DNA of 64,000 nucleotides from Gracilinema caldarium (GTDB lineage Bacteria > Spirochaetota > Spirochaetia > Treponematales > Breznakiellaceae). The DNA lies in NCBI RefSeq assembly GCF_029265695.1, contig NZ_JAJUHW010000007.1, positions 1 to 64,000 on the forward strand, written 5' to 3'. How positions within the stretch are numbered: position 1 is the stretch's first letter; each line of letters starts with the position of its first letter. A program made the translations under genes and the position numbers. Of the stretch, positions 50,304-58,757 are shown piece by piece. The notes beneath the pieces are model-generated. The model did not search any database and was not told the DNA's origin. It worked only from the letters and a program-made list of their open reading frames with translations.

Positions 50304-51182
50304 CTATTTATGGTTCTTTCGGGCTTCTTCATGAAGCCATGGGTTCTTTGCACCGGCCACATCGCCGAACCGGGTAAGTTCTGCCTTGGCCTTTTTCTTC
50401 ATCAGTTCTTCGTAGCGGTCGTCTTCCACATGGGCCACAATGCGGGCAATGGAAGATTCGCCGTCCACAAAGCGCCAGGGATAGCAGCCGATGACTGCCC
50501 GCTGGTTTAAAAGCAGGTCTATATCGCCGCCCACGCATTCGGCATGAATAATGCCCTTGTCGAACATCTCAATATGCATGAGCTGGTATTTGTCGTCGCT
50601 GAAAAATTCATCCAGGCTCTTGCCATATTTCTTTTGGAAATGCGCATCGCATTCTTTGGCTTGCCGGGGCATCCATTCCCTGATCTTGGTGTTCATAGGA
50701 TGGTCTGCGCTACCGCAGTCCACACCGATCCAGCGAAGCTTTTTCTTTTTTGCCCATTCGGCAAACTCACGGTCTGGTCCGGGATGTTTAATCATGTAGC
50801 GGATTTCGTCTCCCGTCGGCTGGTCCCAGCCGTAATGATGAAAGCCGGTATGGATAATAAGGATGTCTCCCTCTTTTACTTCCACCCGTTCCTCTACCAT
50901 TTTGGAGGTATACACATCGTAATCGCCGCAAACATCGGAAAGGTCTACGATGGCACCTTCGTGGACCAGGAAGTCCATATCGAGGCTCGCAATGTCCTTA
51001 CCGGGGGTATAGAAATGGATTTCGCCATCCAGATGGGTTCCGATATGATTGGAGTGGGTAACCACTTGTCCGTTTGCGCCGTTGGGAGCAAGGCGCTTAA
51101 AGTATTGAACCTGCAAGGGAATGTAGGTCGGCCATGGCGGGGTTCCTACACCTAGAGGTATGGTTAAATCGATTACTTTCAT
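50304..51182 (-). CDS. Cyclase-family metal-dependent hydrolase
   Basis: A 292-residue member of the kynurenine formamidase/isatin hydrolase (cyclase, PF04199) family. HIGTHLDGEIHF (about 46-57) is the metal-binding HxGTHxDxxxH motif and GVDCGSADHPMNT (about 150-162) supports the active site. Members open cyclic or formyl amides, so ring opening of a purine-derived or other N-heterocycle is a likely step. It is the second gene of the operon, after the FdrA-YlbE fusion; a GGAGG site precedes ATG 51182. Confidence 0.85.
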   Translation of the reverse strand: MKVIDLTIPLGVGTPPWPTYIPLQVQYFKRLAPNGANGQVVTHSNHIGTHLDGEIHFYTPGKDIASLDMDFLVHEGAIVDLSDVCGDYDVYTSKMVEERVEVKEGDILIIHTGFHHYGWDQPTGDEIRYMIKHPGPDREFAEWAKKKKLRWIGVDCGSADHPMNTKIREWMPRQAKECDAHFQKKYGKSLDEFFSDDKYQLMHIEMFDKGIIHAECVGGDIDLLLNQRAVIGCYPWRFVDGESSIARIVAHVEDDRYEELMKKKAKAELTRFGDVAGAKNPWLHEEARKNHK

Positions 51183-51232
51183 TGAACACCTCCTCGTTAC
51201 TTAGGTCCAGCCAGGCTGAACCCTGTCCTTAT

Positions 51233-54200
51233 TTAATGAGAATCTGCTGCTGCATAGGCAGCAGCTAAAGCTTTGAGTGCATCCTGGTAACAGTTGGCCG
51301 GCGGCTTTACGAGGCCTGCACCGACCATGCCGATGCCAGGTTTTTTATGGGCAATACCGGTATTGATGACGGGAAGGATTCCCTTTTCAACCACCTTTCG
51401 TACATCGATAGCTGTGGGAGTGCCCCGGAAATCCAGAATCGGGATCTTGTACTCCCGGTTTTCCGCCAGGGTAATTTCGTACATTTCCCGGGTAAAGCGC
51501 AGGGCGTCTTCGGGACTGCCTCCGACAAATTTCACGATAGCCGGGGCTGCCGCCATGGCAAAGCCGCCGATACCGCTCGTTTCGGTAATAACCGAGTCTC
51601 CAATATCCGGCGCGGCATCCTCGGGACCGAAGCCCGGCAAATACAGTCCTTTTACTATCCCCGCAGGGCCGGTAAACCAGCGGCCCTTGAGCCCCGCTAC
51701 CTGGATGCCAAATTCGGTACCGTTCCGACCCTGGGCGGTAATAACCGTGCTGCCAGGAATTCCCTCTGCGGCCATCAGGACCGCTTTAGCCGAAGGCATG
51801 GTAAGATTCAGGAAGAAGTGATCATTCTGGTGCATAAAGGTAAGAACCCGGGAAAGAGCTTCCTTTGGCTCGTCGAGCATGACAAGATAGGGGGCAAGTT
51901 CCCGGATTACTAGAGAGGTTCCTGCTCGGTTCCGGTTGTGTCCCTCGTCGCCCATTTGTAGGGCCTGAACAATCAGGCTCCGCATGTCTACCGGTCCGTG
52001 CTTTTCTATTGCCTTCTGGAGTATCGGCGCCAGTTCCCCCTCCATCCAGCGGAGCCGGTCCAGCACTTCCTGGGAATAGGCTCCATAGCGGAGAACCTTG
52101 CCGAGACCCTCATTCAAGGTTGCATAGGCCCGGTTACCATAGGTTTCATTTTCGATAATCCAGACCGGCATACGGCTCGTCATGATTCCCGCCATAGGGC
52201 CCACGGCTGCGTGTTCCTGACAGGGCTCAAAATCAATCTTACCCGAAGCCGCCAGGGCTTCCGCTTCTTCTTCTGTTTTAGCCAGCCCCTCGTAAAGGAT
52301 GCCGCCAATAACGGCTCCCCGCATGGGACCGCACATCTTATCCCAGGTAATAGGCGGCCCCGCATGGAGGAACAGGTTCGGCCGCATGCCCGGGACTACG
52401 TCCTTTGCAATCCCAAGTCCCTTTATAAGCGGCTTACCCGAAAGTATCCGTTCCACCGCTTCCCCATTAGCCTTATCAATATCTACGGTCGAACGACTTT
52501 CCAGCTGGTCCAGAACCTGGATTAGTTCGGAATTTCCCCCCGCAGGAGGCATCCAATCCACATGAACCACTGGCGTATCACAGGATGCCAGATTTTCCGC
52601 AAAGGATTCGAGCCCTAGATTGATGACCCTAAGGCCCTGGTTAAAGAGGGCAAGGATATGTTCAGGTCCCGGCCCGGCGTCAGATGCTGAAGGACCAGCA
52701 ACTCCCACTGCGGCTTGGGCAGCTTTTTTCGCCCCAGTCTGTCCGGCTGCCGCTTGGTTTTGGAATGCGGGACTCGTCTTACCGGTTACCTTTTCCATAA
52801 TTTTTAGTGCCAACAAGGAAGCCTGGTAGTTGGAGGGCATAACAATAACCCCCGCACTGCGTAGCTTTGCTACCTGTGAATCGAAACCCTGGAAATCCCC
52901 GGGAGTTCCCGTTACAGAGGCAATCACTGAAAGGTAGCCGCCCCGTTTTTCGGCGGCTTCTTTAGCCTTTTTAATAGAAGTAAGCATAGCACCCGCCGGA
53001 TCCGGATGGGAACCGTAGCCCAGGACACAGTCCAACAACATGACCGCAATTTCCGGGTCATCCCGTTCAGCATCGATCCGTTCAGTCCTTGTGCTTGGGT
53101 CAATCATGGGATGGGGCCGGCCCACCGTAAAGACGTCGTCCCCCAGGTCAACAATGGTGTGCCCGATAGATTTTTTGGGATTCGGAAGCACAAAGGCCGG
53201 ATCTGTGTGGTTGTTGGAATAGACTGCACCGGTAAGACCATGGAGCAGTATCCAGGCTTCGTCGGTAAGGGTGCCGCCGGTATAATAGCCCCGGATATAT
53301 TTTTGATTTTTCGCCATACGACGAGTTTCTTGCTCCACCAGGGCTTCTATGTCTTTCTTTGAAAGGTCAAAGGGCCAATTCCGGCGGCTATTTTCATCAA
53401 CCTGTTTCCCCTCTGCAAGGGATACGGCCCATCGGGCAGCTTCTTCCAAATTGGAAGCGAAATGAATTGAAGAACTAGCGGCAATCAGTTCATTAAGTCC
53501 TATAAAATGAACCACCGCGGGTTTTCCGGTTTTTTCAAGGGCCTGCACTACCTTAGCTGCCACATCGGAAGCAGGCGGCTTAGAAACAATAAGAATTGCC
53601 TTTGTGTTCGGATCCGCCCCGAGGGCTTCAATGCCCATGAGCATGGTGGCCCCCCCGACCTGGGCATTTTTAAGGTCCCGGCCACCGGTGCCGATGCCCT
53701 GGCTGACACCGCTTCCAAAACGGTCGATAAGGCAGGAAACTTCCTGGAGGCCTGTCCCTGCCGCGGCCACTATACCGACCGGTCCCCGGTCTACCACATT
53801 GGCAAAACAAATCGGCTTACCATCTATAATAGCTGTTCCACAATCGGGACCCATAACAAGGAGTCCCTTTTGGCGGGCTATTTTTTTTAAGGCAATTTCG
53901 TCTTCCAGTGAAACATTGTCAGAAAACAGCATGACATGAAGCCCCTTATTAAGGGCCTTACGGACTTCCCGGGGGGCATACATACCGGGTACTGATATGA
54001 CAGCCATATTTGCATCGGGTATGAGATCAAGGGCGCTGTCTAAGGTCTTGCTGCGGGGCAGCCCAGATCCCGCAACAGAAGTAGTGCTAGCCTTTTTTTT
54101 ACCGCCCAGCATCTCATCTACGATTTTGAGAGCTTCGTCAAAGACTTTCTGCGAAGCACAATCCAGGGCAACCACAAGGTCAGCGGGGCTGACTTCTTTC

Positions 54201-54367
54201 AGGGATTCAAGACTATAGCCCTGTTCTTTAAGGAGTTCCAGGTTCATGGGAGTACCCATGGTTACTGTGGCATCTATGATATCGGACCGTTCCTTAAGAT
54301 CCTTGCTCAGGAGCATTAAAAAAACCGAATCCACATAGGTGTCTTTGCGAACATGTATCCTTTTCAT
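51233..54367 (-). CDS. fdrA: FdrA-YlbE fusion, carbamoyltransferase of oxamate type
   Basis: A 1044-residue fusion. Residues 1-about 540 are FdrA-like (succinyl-CoA-synthetase-related): VISVPGMYAPREVRKAL, LLVMGPDCGTAII, VGIVAAAGTGLQE. An Ala/Gly-rich linker (about 545-580) joins a YlbE/DUF1116 domain (about 585-1044) with VHVDWMPPAGG, MCGPMRGAVIGGILYEGLA and GDEGHNRNRAGTSLV. In E. coli these are separate proteins (AllF and AllG) that with AllH convert carbamoylated oxamate (oxalurate) plus phosphate to oxamate and carbamoyl phosphate. The fusion fixes their stoichiometry. It is the first gene of the operon; AGGGGTGAG precedes the ATG. Confidence 0.88.
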   Translation of the reverse strand: MKRIHVRKDTYVDSVFLMLLSKDLKERSDIIDATVTMGTPMNLELLKEQGYSLESLKEVSPADLVVALDCASQKVFDEALKIVDEMLGGKKKASTTSVAGSGLPRSKTLDSALDLIPDANMAVISVPGMYAPREVRKALNKGLHVMLFSDNVSLEDEIALKKIARQKGLLVMGPDCGTAIIDGKPICFANVVDRGPVGIVAAAGTGLQEVSCLIDRFGSGVSQGIGTGGRDLKNAQVGGATMLMGIEALGADPNTKAILIVSKPPASDVAAKVVQALEKTGKPAVVHFIGLNELIAASSSIHFASNLEEAARWAVSLAEGKQVDENSRRNWPFDLSKKDIEALVEQETRRMAKNQKYIRGYYTGGTLTDEAWILLHGLTGAVYSNNHTDPAFVLPNPKKSIGHTIVDLGDDVFTVGRPHPMIDPSTRTERIDAERDDPEIAVMLLDCVLGYGSHPDPAGAMLTSIKKAKEAAEKRGGYLSVIASVTGTPGDFQGFDSQVAKLRSAGVIVMPSNYQASLLALKIMEKVTGKTSPAFQNQAAAGQTGAKKAAQAAVGVAGPSASDAGPGPEHILALFNQGLRVINLGLESFAENLASCDTPVVHVDWMPPAGGNSELIQVLDQLESRSTVDIDKANGEAVERILSGKPLIKGLGIAKDVVPGMRPNLFLHAGPPITWDKMCGPMRGAVIGGILYEGLAKTEEEAEALAASGKIDFEPCQEHAAVGPMAGIMTSRMPVWIIENETYGNRAYATLNEGLGKVLRYGAYSQEVLDRLRWMEGELAPILQKAIEKHGPVDMRSLIVQALQMGDEGHNRNRAGTSLVIRELAPYLVMLDEPKEALSRVLTFMHQNDHFFLNLTMPSAKAVLMAAEGIPGSTVITAQGRNGTEFGIQVAGLKGRWFTGPAGIVKGLYLPGFGPEDAAPDIGDSVITETSGIGGFAMAAAPAIVKFVGGSPEDALRFTREMYEITLAENREYKIPILDFRGTPTAIDVRKVVEKGILPVINTGIAHKKPGIGMVGAGLVKPPANCYQDALKALAAAYAAADSH

Positions 54368-54391
54368 CTCACCCCTCCCGCACCACTATTA

Positions 54392-54429
54392 GACGTGTTC
54401 TCATCGGACAAGTCCAATGAGAACACGTC
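54392..54429 (-). promoter_or_regulatory. Long perfect dyad in the operon leader
   Basis: GACGTGTTCTCAT (54392-54404) and ATGAGAACACGTC (54417-54429) are perfect 13-bp arms, and GGAC/GTCC continue the dyad inside with one mismatch. It lies in the roughly 107-nt untranslated leader, 25 bp before the start codon. It could be a hairpin controlling transcription or translation, or a repressor site. Confidence 0.65.
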
Positions 54430-54480
54430 CAATTAAGCCCAATTTGGCCAGACCAAATCCGGTCCATTCATGTAGACTTA

Positions 54481-54508
54481 ATTATATACCGGATTGTATA
54501 CAAGTCAA
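54481..54508 (-). promoter_or_regulatory. Main operon promoter overlapping a GntR-type operator
   Basis: Leftward TTGACT (54508-54503), 16-bp spacer and TATAAT (54486-54481). The perfect palindrome TTGTATACAA (54494-54503) begins at the end of the -35 box, so a bound regulator would exclude RNA polymerase. Another GTATAC-type site lies upstream of the GH79 gene at 56162-56169. Confidence 0.7.
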
Positions 54509-54560
54509 GAAAAAATTGTATGTTCAATTCCAGGGATACTTGGTAGATCCCCTAAGGCAT

Positions 54561-56141
54561 TCAAATCATGCTTTTCAGCGATGGTAGGGCAAAATGAACA
54601 AAAAGGGCTGAAAGGGGCGGGACCGAGAACAAAAGCCCGGTTTCTGCTTCGGATAGCTCCTGGATGCGATACTTTTGCAACATCTTTTTTTTGCCCCATT
54701 TATGGACCAGATCTTCCTCCAGAGGTACACCGTTGAGCAGCACCCGCGACGAAGTGACCCCTCCGGATCCTTCAAGAAGATAACGCTCCACATTAGTAGC
54801 GGAAAATTTTTCCTTAAGAAAAAGTCGTATAGAAGCAGGCTTTGCCCTCCCCCTCTTGGTTTTATCAATATTAATAGCAAGCAGCGATACCCGCTGGTTC
54901 TCATCAGAATGGAGGTACAGCCTGAGCTTGGCTGGTGCTTCAATAAGACAATGGGGACTATGGACCTGGGACCCCATCAGGCGTTTCCAAAGAAAACTGG
55001 CATAGTAATCGGGCCGCGGGGACAGGCTCTTTTCGTCCAGGAGGCCGTAATCGGAGCCTACCAGGGCCTGCCGGAACACCCGGGAAACACCGTTCCGGGC
55101 CAGAAGACCCAATTCATCGAGCCACCAGAGGGTAGAAACAAAGGTATCCGAAAGGCCCGGTTCCCCGCCATAAAGGGCGTGGCCTGTCTCGGTCATCCAG
55201 TTTTCTACGGGAGCTGATGCGGGCCTCATGGCTTTGGCGGCTTCGATGGCCGACTGGATAGGGGTATTCCGGCGGAGTACCTCGGTAAGGGTTCGCGGAG
55301 AAAGCAGCCTGTCCCACGCGGCCCGCCTGGTGGCTAGGCGCCCACGGGAAGACTGCTGGGGATAAAAATGCCAGGAAACCCCATCCAGATAGAGGGCCGC
55401 GGGGCTTTTACACAGTTTTTTAATTATGGGATAGGGTTCGCCAATGAGAGGCCACACAGCAGAAGCGGGACCTATGATTTTACTTTCCGGATACAGCCGT
55501 TTTACCAGGTGTCCAAAGCGGACAAAGTCACGTATATACTGGGCTGGCTTAACCCGATATTTCCATCCGTAAATAAAGGGGAATCCATTTACCTCGTTGC
55601 CGAATTCCCAAGCTGCCACCCGGTACCCTTTTTTCCGCGAATAGGCCATGAGCTTAAGGGCGTTTCCCTCCTGCCATCGGCCCTGGCTGTCCCGGTCCGC
55701 AGGCCCAGCACTGACGGTAAAGAGGAGTTCCATACCCGTCTTTTCCAGAAATGTATGGAGGGCTTTCCAGGTCTTTTTATCCAAGACATATTCGTGAATC
55801 TGGAGACCCTGCAGTGCATCCATCTTCATATCGGGGGCAAGCTGGGCCGCAGCCTTTTTCCCACCCTTATACCAGATGCGGTCCGCTTCGGTGCCTCCGA
55901 TCCGGATCATGGCGGGGGCTAAAAGCTGGGTCAAATTCACAAGCTGTGAATCTGAAAGATCAAGCGGCTGGGTCTGATCTGCCGCCACACCACGGACGAG
56001 GCGTCGGGTATTGCCCCACCAGTGGCCGCCCAGAAGCAGGGAAATATCAATGGTAAAGGACAGGAAATGGGGATGCAAGATCCTTTGGGTAGCCTGGATT
56101 GATGAATAGATATCAATTTCTGTATGCATGGTGTAATTCAC
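54561..56141 (-). CDS. Glycoside hydrolase family 79 (heparanase/beta-glucuronidase-like)
   Basis: A 526-residue GH79-type enzyme with no visible signal peptide. VAAWEFGNEVNGF (about 195-207) contains the acid/base glutamate and WMTETGHALYGG (about 328-339) the nucleophile; IRIGGTEADRIWY is an early family motif. Members release glucuronic acid residues from polysaccharides, which fits the alpha-glucuronidase/xylosidase genes nearby. The start at GTG 56141 has AGGAAAGG upstream; ATG 56129 is possible. It ends 193 bp from the fdrA start, divergent in position but on the same strand. Confidence 0.78.
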   Translation of the reverse strand: MNYTMHTEIDIYSSIQATQRILHPHFLSFTIDISLLLGGHWWGNTRRLVRGVAADQTQPLDLSDSQLVNLTQLLAPAMIRIGGTEADRIWYKGGKKAAAQLAPDMKMDALQGLQIHEYVLDKKTWKALHTFLEKTGMELLFTVSAGPADRDSQGRWQEGNALKLMAYSRKKGYRVAAWEFGNEVNGFPFIYGWKYRVKPAQYIRDFVRFGHLVKRLYPESKIIGPASAVWPLIGEPYPIIKKLCKSPAALYLDGVSWHFYPQQSSRGRLATRRAAWDRLLSPRTLTEVLRRNTPIQSAIEAAKAMRPASAPVENWMTETGHALYGGEPGLSDTFVSTLWWLDELGLLARNGVSRVFRQALVGSDYGLLDEKSLSPRPDYYASFLWKRLMGSQVHSPHCLIEAPAKLRLYLHSDENQRVSLLAINIDKTKRGRAKPASIRLFLKEKFSATNVERYLLEGSGGVTSSRVLLNGVPLEEDLVHKWGKKKMLQKYRIQELSEAETGLLFSVPPLSALFVHFALPSLKSMI

Positions 56142-56161
56142 ATCATACCTTTCCTCTGTTC

Positions 56162-56169
56162 TGTATACA
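56162..56169. promoter_or_regulatory. TGTATACA palindrome upstream of the GH79 gene
   Basis: CTGTATACAATC shares TGTATACAA with the operator at 54494-54503. It lies 21-28 bp before the GH79 start, so the same GntR-type regulator might act on both promoters, or the second GntR protein (58758-59486) may bind here. Confidence 0.4.
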
Positions 56170-56226
56170 ATCTTTTTTATGATTTTCTCGACAAATATAG
56201 TATTATAAAAGAAAGGGAAACATAGT

Positions 56227-56790
56227 ATGACTGTGATCGAACCGCTTTCAACAAATAGGAAGGAAACATTTTTAACCCTATTACAAGACCGCTTTACCGC
56301 CCATCCAGAACGGCATAACGATGTAAGCTGGGAGGGGATTCAAAACAAACTGGAACAGGATGAAAATAAGCTACAAATACTCTGGGCTATGGAACAAACA
56401 GGCGGAGAGCCTGATGTCATCGAATATGATCCTGACCGGAATGTCTACCTTTTTGTAGACTGCGCTCCAGAAAGCCCCGCAGGCAGACGGAGCCTCTGCT
56501 ATGACCGGGAAGGACTCGAATCCCGAAAAGAAAACAGACCTGAAACAAGCGCCCAGGACATGGCGGGAAACATGGGGATACGACTCTTAACCGAAGAGCT
56601 GTACAGGAAACTTCAGACTACCGGCCGATACGATACCAAGACATCAAGCTGGATACAGACCCCCGAAGCTATCAGAAAACTCGGCGGAGCCCTCTTTATG
56701 GAATACCGCTATGGAACAGTATTTGTATACCATAATGGGGCCCAGTCCTATTACGCCGTGCGGGGCTTCCGGGGATATCTTTGGATTTAA
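56227..56790 (+). CDS. DUF4256-family protein
   Basis: A 187-residue cytoplasmic protein with the DUF4256 pattern: FTAHPERHNDVSWEGIQNKL, then LWAMEQTGGEPDVIEYD and YLFVDCAPESPAGRRSLCYD, ending FRGYLWI. The biochemical role of this family is unknown to me. It is divergent from the GH79 gene, and GGGAAA precedes the ATG. It is followed by the ABC transporter gene after 47 bp. Confidence 0.82.
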   Translation: MTVIEPLSTNRKETFLTLLQDRFTAHPERHNDVSWEGIQNKLEQDENKLQILWAMEQTGGEPDVIEYDPDRNVYLFVDCAPESPAGRRSLCYDREGLESRKENRPETSAQDMAGNMGIRLLTEELYRKLQTTGRYDTKTSSWIQTPEAIRKLGGALFMEYRYGTVFVYHNGAQSYYAVRGFRGYLWI

Positions 56791-56837
56791 ACAGTTAAGC
56801 GGTTGAAAAGGATCGCCAATTTCCATACAATCGGCTC

Positions 56838-58643
56838 ATGAAAAATAAAATACGTTCCTCACTTACCCATGAATTTTACTTTAATAAGAAACATCCCTTC
56901 AAAACCTTTTACCATTTTTTTGACCGGGAACAGAAAAATCTTGCCCTGGCGGGTTTCTTTTTTATCATAAAGCACTCACCGGTCTGGGCCATGCCGGTGG
57001 TGACTGCCAATATTATTAATAACCTGAGCAATGCGGTCACCAATCCGGGGATGAGAGCCCAGACGGTCCAGCATATCATCATCAACCTGATCGTCATTGC
57101 CCTGCTCGCCCTGCAGAATATTCCGAACCAGAGTTTCTTTATTTACTTTCTAGCCAAGGCGGTTAGACAGATAGAAGGCTCATTACGGCTATCCCTGGTG
57201 AGGAAGCTGCAGCAGCTTTCATTGGCTTTCCATGACCGCAGCCATTCTGGGGCGGTGCAGTCCAAGATCCTCCGGGATGTGGAATCGATCCGCAACCTTA
57301 TTATGATCAGCATGAACAGTCTCCTTCCTGCGGTGGTCACCTTTATATTTGCCTTTACCATGACCTTGATGAAGGAGCCCCGAATAAGCCTCCTCTTTTT
57401 GCTTTCCATTCCTCTGGCGGTACTGCTTATTAAAATATTCCGCGAACGGATGCGGGAGACCAACGCGGTACTCCGGCAGGACATGGAGCGGATGAACGAA
57501 AATATTTCCGAGATGATCGAAATGCTCCCGGTCACAAAGGCCCATGGGTTAGAGGATACAGAGCTGAATCGGCTCGAAAAACAATTTTCTGTTATTCAGG
57601 TAAATGGTCTTAAGCTTGATGTACTGAGCGCCCTTTTTGGAGCCATTAACTGGGTGGGTTTTCAGATCCTGCAAATCCTTTGTCTTGCAGTTACCATTCC
57701 CTTTGCGCTGCAGGGGCGCATCGGTATTGGAGACGTAGTGCTGTTCCAGGGACTTTACGGCTCGGTACTGAACGCGGTGAGCACCATTTTGAATATTTAC
57801 CCGGACCTTGAACGGGGTCTTGAGGCAATAAACTCCATCGGCGAAGTCTTGACCGACGAAGAAATCGAAGAAAACGAAGGGAAAGAAATCGTAAGTCAGG
57901 TGATTGGTCACATTGAATTCCAAAATGTTTATTTTGCCTATCCGGGAACACGGGATCATGCGATAGAAAATTTCAGTCTTTCTATTCAGGCAGGCCAATC
58001 AGTAGCCTTTGTTGGGCCCAGCGGATCAGGTAAAACAACGCTTATGCAGCTTGTGCTCGGACTAAGGCGGCCTCAACAGGGCCACATAATCCTTGACGGC
58101 AAAGATCTTTCCAGCCTGGACATGCGCACCTTCCGCAGTTTTGTATCCGTAGTACCCCAGTCGGTTATTCTCTTTTCGGGCAGCATCCGGGAAAACATAA
58201 CCTACGGACTTAGGGAATACAAAGAAGACCAGGTCATCCAGGCAGCGAAAATGGCTAACGCCTATGATTTTATTATGGATCTCCCCCAGGGCTTTGATAC
58301 CCCCATCGGCGAATACGGCAGCAAATTATCCGGCGGCCAGCGGCAGCGAATCGCCATTGCCCGGGCGCTTATCCGCAATCCCCGCATTCTCATTCTGGAC
58401 GAAGCCACCAGCGCCCTGGACGTGGAATCCGAGCGGCATGTCCAGATTGCGATAGAGCAGGCCATGCAGGGACGAACTACCCTGATTGTAGCCCACAGGC
58501 TTTCTACCATCCGGAACGCGGACCGGATTGTCGTACTAGAGCGGGGAAACATTGCTGAGACCGGCAGCTACCGGGAACTTATACGCAACAACGGGCCCTT
58601 TAATCGCCTCGTGAGCCTGCAGGAGATGAACCGGGGGAGGTAA
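56838..58643 (+). CDS. ABC exporter, fused membrane and ATPase domains
   Basis: A 601-residue type-IV ABC half-transporter. Six membrane helices occupy about 30-325. The ATPase domain has Walker A VGPSGSGKTTLMQ (about 390-402), signature LSGGQRQRIAIARAL (about 497-511) and Walker B ILILDEATSALD (about 518-529). It should work as a homodimer or with a partner encoded elsewhere. The substrate is unknown; lipid, drug or peptide export are all possible. No linked accessory genes are present. Confidence 0.88.
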   Translation: MKNKIRSSLTHEFYFNKKHPFKTFYHFFDREQKNLALAGFFFIIKHSPVWAMPVVTANIINNLSNAVTNPGMRAQTVQHIIINLIVIALLALQNIPNQSFFIYFLAKAVRQIEGSLRLSLVRKLQQLSLAFHDRSHSGAVQSKILRDVESIRNLIMISMNSLLPAVVTFIFAFTMTLMKEPRISLLFLLSIPLAVLLIKIFRERMRETNAVLRQDMERMNENISEMIEMLPVTKAHGLEDTELNRLEKQFSVIQVNGLKLDVLSALFGAINWVGFQILQILCLAVTIPFALQGRIGIGDVVLFQGLYGSVLNAVSTILNIYPDLERGLEAINSIGEVLTDEEIEENEGKEIVSQVIGHIEFQNVYFAYPGTRDHAIENFSLSIQAGQSVAFVGPSGSGKTTLMQLVLGLRRPQQGHIILDGKDLSSLDMRTFRSFVSVVPQSVILFSGSIRENITYGLREYKEDQVIQAAKMANAYDFIMDLPQGFDTPIGEYGSKLSGGQRQRIAIARALIRNPRILILDEATSALDVESERHVQIAIEQAMQGRTTLIVAHRLSTIRNADRIVVLERGNIAETGSYRELIRNNGPFNRLVSLQEMNRGR

Positions 58644-58703
58644 AGCGATGGAGCAAACGTTCTTCTTGACCAAATCCTTATAACACCCTAAACTGATATA
58701 TTA

Positions 58704-58732
58704 GGATATTATTTAAAACTTTTATACTAGCA
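58704..58732 (+). promoter_or_regulatory. Promoter region of the second GntR gene
   Basis: TTAGGA, a 16-bp spacer and TATACT lie about 25-60 bp before the ATG at 58758. An inverted repeat CCTAA-N9-TTAGG overlaps the -35 region and could be an autoregulatory operator. AAGGAGC precedes the start codon. Confidence 0.4.
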
Positions 58733-58757
58733 TCGACTTTTAAGAAAGGAGCGCCCT

